From an uncultured Eubacteriales bacterium (lineage in GTDB: Bacteria; Bacillota; Clostridia; UBA1381; UMGS1253): a stretch of DNA of 5,771 nucleotides. A program made the translations under genes and the position numbers. The notes under the pieces are model-generated. The model was given only the letters and a program-made list of their open reading frames with translations, did not search any database and was not told the origin of the DNA. Below are positions 1 through 4,730 of the stretch, in pieces (positions within the stretch are counted from its first letter, which is position 1; every line of letters begins with the position of its first letter). The stretch is from assembly GCA_900550065.1 (NCBI GenBank), contig URQR01000131.1, forward strand, positions 1 to 5,771, written 5' to 3'.

Positions 1-1199
1 GTCCCCTGCGCTACATGAGTTAAATTGAGCGTGACAGAGGCCGACGGCGGCGCGCCGTCATCGTCGGTGTAATAAGTCAGCAGAAGGGCATACTCCCCTT
101 CCCCGGCAGCCGCGCAGGCGTAGATATCCTCGCCGCAACATACGGTTTCTGCCGCACTGCCCAACTCATACAGCGTGTGGAACATCAAAAACGGATAATA
201 CCCCTTTAAACACTCACACACCCAGTCGGTGCAAAACAGGCCGTTCATTGCACACGGACGTGCGTCGTAATACATCAGCATATCAAGCGGAACAAATTGG
301 CAGGCACACATTACCGCCGTGATAAAGGATGCCCCCTTCAGCCCTTTTTCTGTTTTAAGCGAATAGAGCCAGTCGTCGCCCGTCCAGCCCCGTACATAGT
401 TCCACTCGTTTAGGATGCTCTCTGTGCTTTGAAAACCATGCTTATCCAGCAGCGCGCGCACCGCCTCTGCCCTTTGCAAGACGGCGAAGGGGTCGGAGGC
501 GTAAATGTGCCACGAAAAGAAGTCGAGCGGCGCCGTAAGCTGCGAGAGAAACGCGTCCGCCCAGTCAAGATGAGACGCAAGTGCTGGCCCGCCGATTTTT
601 AAATGTGGAAAGCAGTGCTTTAGGTGTTTTGCGGCAATATCGTACAATTCAAAAAACTCTTTTTGCGTACCGCCCCAACAGCGTTTGTGTGTACTGTCAT
701 CCGGGTCGATATCGGGCTCGTTCCAGATTTCCCAATATTCGATATTCATGTGATAGCCGTCCGCCCAGCCCTCGTTAAAGTGGCGAATGATGTGCTCGCA
801 AATGACCGCCCATTTGTGAAAATCCTTCGGGGGAAGTGTGTTGTATTTTTTCTTCCAGTGTTCAATCTTTGAGCCGAGGCGGTAAAACGGCTTTACACCC
901 GCCAGCTCCATTACACGCAAATATTCATCTGTTAGACAGAAATCATAGGAGGCCGGGTCGTAGGGGTCGCTGTCAAAGCAGGGGAAAATTGCGTTGACGT
1001 CGACCGTGTGCTCCCCGCCGTAGGTCGCATAAAACGACGCGTCGTGTGTTCTTGCATATGGAATACCGGCCGCTTTAAAAGCGTCAAGGTTTGTGATTCG
1101 CTGATCCTCGGCAAATTTGTAAACCGGGCCGTTGTTGACAGCGTGCATCGGCTTAACCGGGTCGATGGTTTTGCTAAAATCGACTGTTACTGTTTTCAT
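1..1199 (-). CDS. GH39-like glycoside hydrolase (beta-xylosidase type), 3' end cut by window edge
   Basis: The frame is open from the ATG at 1199 to the window edge, giving 399 codons and no stop, so the C-terminus is missing. GH39 enzymes are retaining (beta/alpha)8-barrel glycosidases, best known as beta-xylosidases acting on xylo-oligosaccharides. Seen here: an N-terminal strand with PMHAVNNGP (residues 17-25), a YARTHDASFYATYGG segment (48-62), the acid/base motif EIWNEP with E161 as predicted proton donor, DFFSWHIY (226-233), and ILNEWNY with E265 as predicted nucleophile. The spacing of about 104 residues between the two glutamates is close to what I recall for characterised GH39 xylosidases (about 118). 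No signal peptide is visible, so it is probably cytoplasmic and acts on imported oligosaccharides. AAGGAG at 1209-1214 lies 9 bases before the ATG and supports this start. It follows a broken transporter gene by 30 bases and probably shares its promoter. Another clan GH-A family is possible, and substrate is inferred only from family. Confidence 0.85.
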   Translation of the reverse strand, partial: MKTVTVDFSKTIDPVKPMHAVNNGPVYKFAEDQRITNLDAFKAAGIPYARTHDASFYATYGGEHTVDVNAIFPCFDSDPYDPASYDFCLTDEYLRVMELAGVKPFYRLGSKIEHWKKKYNTLPPKDFHKWAVICEHIIRHFNEGWADGYHMNIEYWEIWNEPDIDPDDSTHKRCWGGTQKEFFELYDIAAKHLKHCFPHLKIGGPALASHLDWADAFLSQLTAPLDFFSWHIYASDPFAVLQRAEAVRALLDKHGFQSTESILNEWNYVRGWTGDDWLYSLKTEKGLKGASFITAVMCACQFVPLDMLMYYDARPCAMNGLFCTDWVCECLKGYYPFLMFHTLYELGSAAETVCCGEDIYACAAAGEGEYALLLTYYTDDDGAPPSASVTLNLTHVAQG

Positions 1200-1208
1200 T
1201 TTACACAA

Positions 1209-1214
1209 CTCCTT
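1209..1214 (-). promoter_or_regulatory. Ribosome binding site of the GH39-like gene
   Basis: AAGGAG on the minus strand, 9 bases before the ATG at 1199. It lies between the end of the broken transporter gene and the hydrolase, so the hydrolase can be translated even though the gene before it is disrupted. Confidence 0.75.
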
Positions 1215-1229
1215 TTTTAATCTGTGACA

Positions 1230-2044
1230 TTAAAACGCTTTGATTATAATAAGTGACAGAACGCCGAGCACAATGCCGGCTGCGCTGCGCCACGTGATTT
1301 TTTCCCGATACAGCGCTGTAGCGACGATTGCGGCGAGGCACATAAGGTTGCAAGCTGGTTGATAATAAATACTGCTACCGCGCCGAGTGCGCCATAAAGA
1401 TAAAGCTTTGGCGCAATTTTTCCCCTGCCGCCCTTTTGCGGCAGTGCGTAAAGGTATAAAACGACGGCTGGAATCGAAAATGTAAGGAAGGAGAACATAG
1501 AGACGCTGCCGTCCGGCAGCCAAAGCGCGTATATTTTTTGCAGCAGCATGGTCAGTCCGTTTGAGACTAATACAACTGCGAGCAGGGCAAATGTCTTGAG
1601 CGAAAAATGGGGGTAAATCTGTTTGGAGGATTGGATTAGCAGCCATGCGGAGATAAAGAATACTGCGATTCCAACAAGCTGCATTGCTGACATGGTTTCA
1701 CCAAACAAAAATACGCCGCAAATACAAGGAATGATCAGTCCGGCTGTGCCGAACATGGAGCTGAGCACAACCGTTCCACTTTTCATTGCGATTAGACTGC
1801 TGATGCTGCTAATGGTCAGCGCTGCGCCAGATAATGCGGAGATGAGCAATACTTTGCCATCAAGCGGAAACCCGCCCTCCGCGAAGACAAAGATTGACGC
1901 ACAAAGCGCAGCGAGCAGCTTTGTATAGCCGAAATATCGTGCGCTGGCAGCTGCGCCCTTTGGCAGCAGTATACTGCTGTTTTTACTGCTTAGGCTTTGC
2001 ACCACGCGCATGAGTAAAATAATACCAATGTAAATTGTGCCCAA
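1230..2044 (-). pseudogene. DMT/EamA-family membrane transporter, broken by internal deletion and frameshift
   Basis: The protein is highly hydrophobic with about nine recognisable membrane segments and two-half DMT (drug/metabolite transporter, EamA) architecture. The first half ends in GVFLFGETMSAMQLVGIAVFF, the family's glycine/glutamate signature; its counterpart in the second half is ALYREKITWRSAAGIVLGV. The second-half signature is in another reading frame. Frame one runs from 2044 to about 1345 (ending INQLATL) and then goes into unrelated residues with a stop at 1244. Frame two supplies MCLAAIVATALYREK and ends at 1230. Joining them gives about 271 residues and still lacks roughly 20 residues that normally sit between these segments (the PS-x-x-L-F-P-x-x-N-G-G region), so a real deletion is more likely than a base-calling slip. 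The start is a TTG at 2042-2044, preceded by AAGGGGCT. The substrate is unknown; the neighbouring glycosidase hints at, but does not show, a sugar-related role. Confidence 0.75.
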
Positions 2045-2071
2045 GATGAATCAGCCCCTTCTTTACCCACT

Positions 2072-2100
2072 ATTATAGGCGTGGGATTCGGGGCGGTCAA
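2072..2100 (-). promoter_or_regulatory. Strong sigma-A-type promoter for the transporter/GH39 operon
   Basis: On the minus strand TTGACC (2095-2100) and TATAAT (2072-2077) are separated by exactly 17 bases. The -35 matches the TTGACA consensus at five of six positions and the -10 matches fully. It lies about 28 bases before the TTG start of the transporter gene, with a purine-rich ribosome binding site (AAGGGG) between them. No terminator is seen between the transporter and the hydrolase, so one transcript probably covers both. Confidence 0.75.
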
Positions 2101-2112
2101 CCGGCAGGGATA

Positions 2113-2130
2113 CGAAACATTTTCGAAATG
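2113..2130. promoter_or_regulatory. Overlapping inverted repeats upstream of the operon promoter (possible operator)
   Basis: Two short overlapping dyads are seen: CGAAA-CAT-TTTCG (2113-2125) and CATTT-TCG-AAATG (2118-2130). They lie 13 or more bases upstream of the -35 box of the transporter/GH39 promoter, a position used by activators or upstream-binding repressors. Carbohydrate operons are usually regulated, but no regulator family can be assigned, and dyads this short can occur by chance. Confidence 0.3.
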
Positions 2131-2146
2131 ATGGAGGTTGATTTGG

Positions 2147-2188
2147 GTAAAAGAAAAGGCTTCTGCATTGATAAAATACAGAAGCCTT
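2147..2188 (-). terminator. Intrinsic terminator of the XRE regulator gene
   Basis: A perfect 10-bp stem, AAGGCTTCTG (2156-2165) pairing with CAGAAGCCTT (2179-2188), has a 13-base loop. Read on the minus strand it is followed by a T-rich tract (TTCTTTTA). It starts 14 bases after the stop of the regulator gene and separates that gene from the transporter/GH39 promoter. Confidence 0.8.
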
Positions 2189-2202
2189 ACGAAAATCTTT
2201 TA

Positions 2203-2430
2203 TTATGTTAGATCAGAAAGCGGGGGTGCTGCTAACAGTTCTGAGACGGTGACGCCCATAAAACCTGCAATCTTTCCGAGTGTATCCAGCTTGGGAAAAA
2301 TCTTTTTCCGTTCAATCAAGCTGATGTTGTCTACGCTCATACTGCACCCTTCCGCGAATTGTTCTTGAGTCAGCCCATTATTCTTTCTATAATTAATAAT
2401 ATGAACAACAAGTGCATCCTGTTCCAACAT
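2203..2430 (-). CDS. Small XRE-family helix-turn-helix transcriptional regulator
   Basis: This is a 75-residue protein made almost entirely of one HTH_3 (Cro/C1-type) DNA-binding domain. Residues 9-18 form helix 1. LTQEQFAEGCSMSVDNISLI (20-39) carries the helix-turn-helix, with the Q-E-x-F-A and S-x-x-x-I-S-x-I-E-R pattern typical of the family. P46-L66 (PKLDTLGKIAGFMGVTVSEL) is the usual C-terminal helix pair. There is no dimerisation or sensor domain beyond this, so it is a minimal single-domain regulator. The ATG at 2430 follows an AGGGGTGG sequence. The gene stands alone between two intergenic regions with its own terminator. It may be a phage-borne regulator at the element's end or a host gene; target promoters cannot be told from sequence, though a dyad over its own promoter suggests autoregulation. 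Confidence 0.85.
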   Translation of the reverse strand: MLEQDALVVHIINYRKNNGLTQEQFAEGCSMSVDNISLIERKKIFPKLDTLGKIAGFMGVTVSELLAAPPLSDLT

Positions 2431-2442
2431 TCAACCACCCCT

Positions 2443-2477
2443 GTCTTAATTTTAAAAAATAAGACGAAGAATGTACA
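2443..2477 (-). promoter_or_regulatory. Possible promoter and autorepression site of the XRE gene
   Basis: On the minus strand TGTACA (2472-2477, four of six matches to the -35 consensus) is spaced 17 bases from TAAAAT (2449-2454, five of six to the -10). The -10 lies inside an inverted repeat, GTCTTA (2443-2448) and TAAGAC (2460-2465), separated by 11 bases. A repressor bound there would block RNA polymerase. The implied leader is very short (about 15 bases) but includes the ribosome binding site. Confidence 0.35.
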
Positions 2478-2560
2478 CCGAATCTATTACGGAATAGTGA
2501 TTGATAAGCAAATAAACAGAGAAATAATTGCGAAATAGTCAATGGAACATAAAAATGAGG

Positions 2561-2584
2561 CCAATTATGCTTTTGTATAATTGG
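2561..2584. repeat. Perfect 8-bp inverted repeat with 8-base spacer
   Basis: CCAATTAT (2561-2568) is the exact reverse complement of ATAATTGG (2577-2584). On the plus strand the right arm overlaps a TATAAT hexamer (2576-2581) directly preceded by TG, but no -35 box is found at proper distance and no plus-strand gene follows. It could be an operator, a hairpin in a transcript, or chance in AT-rich DNA. Confidence 0.45.
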
Positions 2585-2586
2585 TA

Positions 2587-2633
2587 CTGCTAAAACAAAA
2601 TAAAAGCCTGTAACCGTCGTGGCTACAGGCTTT
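2587..2633 (-). terminator. Second intrinsic terminator downstream of the phage cassette
   Basis: A 10-bp stem pairs AAAGCCTGTA (2603-2612) with TACAGGCTTT (2624-2633). Minus-strand transcripts leaving the stem run into a T-rich tract (TTATTTTGTTTT). On the plus strand the stem is followed only by TTTCTC, so activity in that direction would be weaker. It sits about 95 bases beyond the terminator next to the holin gene, so it may be a back-up or the end of a separate short transcript. Confidence 0.7.
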
Positions 2634-2710
2634 CTCATTGGTTGCGGGAGTGCGAATGAAATAGTATGTGCAACATTTAAATTTAAGCGTCGCAGCGCAT
2701 GATATACCCC

Positions 2711-2745
2711 AAAAAAATATAAATCAAGCGGGGCTCTCGCCCCGC
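2711..2745 (-). terminator. Intrinsic terminator of the tail/lysis operon
   Basis: A GC-only 7-bp stem, GCGGGGC (2728-2734) with GCCCCGC (2739-2745) and a 4-base loop, is followed on the minus strand by TTGATTTATATTTTTTT. It begins five bases after the holin stop codon and ends the late phage transcription unit. Confidence 0.85.
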
Positions 2746-2750
2746 CTGTC

Positions 2751-3038
2751 TTACTTCCTCCCCTGCTTCACCATCTGATTCACATACACGCTCGCCCCCG
2801 CGCACAACACGCCCTGCACCGCCGCGCTACACAGCCCGGCCAGCACGCTCTGCCAGTCAAACGCTGTTATCGTCGCCACTGTCCACGCCATACACCCGAC
2901 TACGCCAATCGCACCCAGCATCCACGGAATATGCTTGTCCGCCACCGCGCTCTGTTTTATCCACATCCCAATCAGATACAACACTGGCACCCCTACCAAA
3001 AACTCAGGTCTTACAAACTCCTTCAGCATTTCATACAT
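2751..3038 (-). CDS. Phage holin, three membrane segments
   Basis: This 95-residue protein has three hydrophobic segments at about residues 11-27, 37-58 and 62-85, and a short basic tail (VKQGRK). The pattern VRPEFLVGVPVLYLIGMWIK at the start and QGVLCAGASVYVNQ near the end is typical of a clostridial and bacillar phage holin family (I believe Phage_holin_5_2). Holins accumulate in the cytoplasmic membrane and open it at a set time so that the endolysin reaches the wall. I chose the ATG at 3038 because AAAGGAG (3047-3053) lies 8 bases before it; an in-frame ATG at 3086 would add 16 basic, unrelated residues and has no better signal. The start overlaps the preceding gene by 8 bases. It is the last gene of the operon. 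Confidence 0.85.
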   Translation of the reverse strand: MYEMLKEFVRPEFLVGVPVLYLIGMWIKQSAVADKHIPWMLGAIGVVGCMAWTVATITAFDWQSVLAGLCSAAVQGVLCAGASVYVNQMVKQGRK

Positions 3039-3336
3039 GTTTCTCGCTCCTTTCGTTCGGCGTCGGCAGCTCCCGCAGCCTATCACGCAGCCCGTCCACC
3101 ACGCCGTTCCCTTTTAGATTTTTATACTGTGTATACAACTGTTCCACGTTTTCCCGCTCATAAATCGGGATATCCCCACGCTCGATATATTTGTTATACA
3201 ACCCTATGATATTCGCCCGCAGGAGCGCCTGCACGCCGAGCTGCGTCGCCTTATGCCGCCGTATCAAAGCTGCGACCACACCCACCAGCCCCGCCATTGC
3301 AAACTCAATCCAATACCGTACCACAAACTCCCACAT
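3031..3336 (-). CDS. Small phage membrane protein of the lysis cassette
   Basis: This 101-residue protein has one predicted membrane segment near the N-terminus (about residues 8-25), followed by a basic stretch (RRHK) and a long charged, probably helical region. The part GDIPIYERENVEQLYTQYK and the ending VDGLRDRLRELP resemble small conserved proteins usually found beside holins in clostridial prophages; I know no proven function. One N-terminal span next to a holin gene fits a holin partner, antiholin or spanin-like accessory, but this is inference from position. It begins 3 bases after the endolysin stop, with GGGAGGGG (3343-3350) as ribosome binding site, and overlaps the holin start by 8 bases, so translation of the two is probably coupled. 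Confidence 0.8.
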   Translation of the reverse strand: MWEFVVRYWIEFAMAGLVGVVAALIRRHKATQLGVQALLRANIIGLYNKYIERGDIPIYERENVEQLYTQYKNLKGNGVVDGLRDRLRELPTPNERSEKHV

Positions 3337-3339
3337 CTT

Positions 3340-4464
3340 CTACCCCTCCCAAGTAATAATTGTATGAATCCGCCGGTTCTCCGCCGTTGCAACCTCAAAG
3401 TCCCCATTATGCAAGATAAAGCTCCCGCCGCCGTCCAATTTAATCGCGTCCGTTATGCCGAGCACCTCCAGCAGATACACCATCATGTCAAAGTCCGTTT
3501 CCGCCGCCACGTATACGAGCCTTCCCGCGCGGATGCCTAAAAAACCGTGCCATGTCCAGTAGCATTCGTTGCCAAAATACCCCTCCGCCTTGATTTCGTC
3601 CGTGCTGACCCTGTAGCCGCCTCGGATAATTGGAACTCCGCTCACCGCATATTTAACAGCCGGAATGGTCATCATATCGTCTGTCTGCACCATTTCCGCA
3701 GAATTATCATTATGGATGATGATTGTCGTCAGCTTATGCCGTGCCGTATTCAGCCAGTCCGCCTGATTTTTTGCGTCCGTGATAATTGCACCGTCAATTA
3801 CGAGGTTCCCCACCGGAACCGTGCTCCCGTCCGCGTTCTGCGCGAAAAAGCCCGCGTTTGCGTAATTGGCATATTCAATTCCCTTTTTGCGCTTGTCCAC
3901 GCTTTTTATCTTAAAATTCCACGGGTCAATTACCTGTACATGCACATTGTTCAAGCTGTATACCGTTTTGGGCACAGCGGCTCCCTCCTTACGCTTTTTT
4001 AAGGTTTTCATCTCGCTCAGCGGGAAACAATTGCCCGGACACGCCGTCGCCATAAATTCCCCGTGCCCGCCGATGCGCGTTGCCGCCGGCACCTGCTTCT
4101 GTATCCACCGGATAATATCTACGCCCGCGTTGAATTGTGCGTCGGACATCGTGTTCACATCAATGCCGATGCCGCTCTGATAGTTGCCCTGAAAGCCGAT
4201 GCTAATAATATGGTCGTTCTGATTCGCCACGCCCGCGCCCATGTGCAGGCCGCGCCCCTCGTAGATAGTACCGTCAAATCCGACCCAATAGTTGTACCCG
4301 AACGCGCGCCATCCCTGATTTAGATGCCAGCGCTCGACCTCGTAGATGTCCGCCGTGGGGTGGGCCATGTGGTGGAGCGCGATTGCGTCCACGCGGGCTA
4401 AGTTTAAGGGCTGTAGCGGCTCGCGGATTTGCATGTGCCAGTCGCTATTTTTTATGATGTTCAT
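3340..4464 (-). CDS. Phage endolysin-like fusion: N-acetylmuramoyl-L-alanine amidase plus phosphodiester glycosidase domain
   Basis: The 374-residue protein has two enzyme domains. Residues about 1-150 are Amidase_2 (PGRP/T7-lysozyme fold), which cuts the amide bond between N-acetylmuramic acid and the stem peptide. ALHH (H31/H32), H134 in GGHGEF and C142 in ACPG are the predicted zinc ligands, with the same 8-residue H-to-C spacing as T7 lysozyme; GYNYWVGFDGTIYEGR (56-71) carries the conserved tyrosine (Y57). Residues about 165-374 match the phosphodiester glycosidase (NAGPA, formerly DUF2233) family: NAGFF (about 203-207), GNLVIDG, and the hallmark LDGGGS at 343-348. The family includes the enzyme that uncovers mannose-6-phosphate by removing GlcNAc from a phosphodiester. 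In place of the usual cell-wall-binding domain, this second module may act on or bind wall glycopolymers; that is inference. There is no signal peptide, as expected for a holin-dependent lysin. The ATG overlaps the preceding stop (ATGA), with AAGGAGGAG 7 bases upstream. Confidence 0.9.
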   Translation of the reverse strand: MNIIKNSDWHMQIREPLQPLNLARVDAIALHHMAHPTADIYEVERWHLNQGWRAFGYNYWVGFDGTIYEGRGLHMGAGVANQNDHIISIGFQGNYQSGIGIDVNTMSDAQFNAGVDIIRWIQKQVPAATRIGGHGEFMATACPGNCFPLSEMKTLKKRKEGAAVPKTVYSLNNVHVQVIDPWNFKIKSVDKRKKGIEYANYANAGFFAQNADGSTVPVGNLVIDGAIITDAKNQADWLNTARHKLTTIIIHNDNSAEMVQTDDMMTIPAVKYAVSGVPIIRGGYRVSTDEIKAEGYFGNECYWTWHGFLGIRAGRLVYVAAETDFDMMVYLLEVLGITDAIKLDGGGSFILHNGDFEVATAENRRIHTIITWEG

Positions 4465-4727
4465 TCGCCATCTCCTCCTTCTATGCTATGTACCTCCCAC
4501 TTCTGCACAATCTTCCCGTCCGTCATCGTGTACGAGACCGTAATATATTCCGTCTCCGCATCATACACCGGCAGTGCAGTTTCTTCTAATTCATAATACC
4601 CCTCCGCCTCCGCCGTTTCCGCCTGCGCGCACAACAGGTTCCGGTACCCGCTCACTGCCCGCCCGTCGCGCAGCACGCCGTTCTCCGGCGGCATCATAGG
4701 CCGCCCGTCAATTAGTTTGTATACCAT
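4461..4727 (-). CDS. Small conserved phage protein between tail gene and endolysin
   Basis: This is an 88-residue acidic protein with no membrane segment. The first third (VYKLIDGRPMMPPENGVLRD) contains a proline/glycine turn; the middle is glutamate- and alanine-rich; the end (ITVSYTMTDGKIVQKWEV) looks like a short beta-rich module. Short proteins ending in a similar DGKIVQ-x-WEV pattern commonly sit just after tail-fibre genes in phages of Gram-positive bacteria (XkdW-like or fibre-associated proteins), so a tail-fibre accessory role is plausible but unproven. It starts 3 bases after the tail gene stop, with AAAGGAG (4736-4742) lying inside the end of that gene, and its stop overlaps the endolysin start in ATGA. 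This points to a tightly coupled late operon. Confidence 0.8.
   Translation of the reverse strand: MVYKLIDGRPMMPPENGVLRDGRAVSGYRNLLCAQAETAEAEGYYELEETALPVYDAETEYITVSYTMTDGKIVQKWEVHSIEGGDGE
4472..4480 (-). promoter_or_regulatory. Strong ribosome binding site of the endolysin gene
   Basis: AAGGAGGAG, almost the full anti-Shine-Dalgarno complement, lies 7 bases before the endolysin ATG at 4464 and inside the coding end of the preceding gene. It decides the start and supports strong translation of the enzyme. Confidence 0.8.
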
Positions 4728-4730
4728 TTG

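Larger units (their letters stand above)
2443..2750. other. Gene-poor interval between the XRE gene and the phage lysis cassette
   Basis: No convincing gene is present. The interval holds the candidate XRE promoter, a perfect inverted repeat at 2561-2584, two minus-strand terminators (stems 2603-2633 and 2728-2745) and AT-rich stretches. It is the likeliest place for one end of the prophage, but I see no integrase, tRNA end or direct repeat that would define an attachment site. Confidence 0.5.

Noticed and set aside
581..1220. Plus-strand open frames opposite the GH39-like gene
   Set aside because: The minus frame has conserved catalytic motifs through this whole stretch; the plus frames have none.
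1230..1646. Separate 138-codon minus-strand gene
   Set aside because: Only its last third (about 37 residues) resembles a protein family, and that part is the displaced C-terminus of the DMT transporter; the rest is out-of-frame sequence of that gene.
2393..2638. Minus-strand 81-codon open frame overlapping the XRE gene start
   Set aside because: It runs through a terminator stem, the inverted repeat and the candidate promoter, has no good ribosome binding site and resembles no family I know.
3547..4180. Plus-strand open frames opposite the endolysin
   Set aside because: They are antisense to a clear two-domain enzyme, are rich in His/Arg/Pro/Cys as expected for shadow translations, and have no ribosome binding sites.
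2431..4730. Template repeat or reverse transcriptase for a DGR
   Set aside because: Checked downstream of the candidate variable region, where they usually lie: every ORF has another assignment, none encodes a reverse transcriptase, and no near-copy of 4749-4853 was seen.
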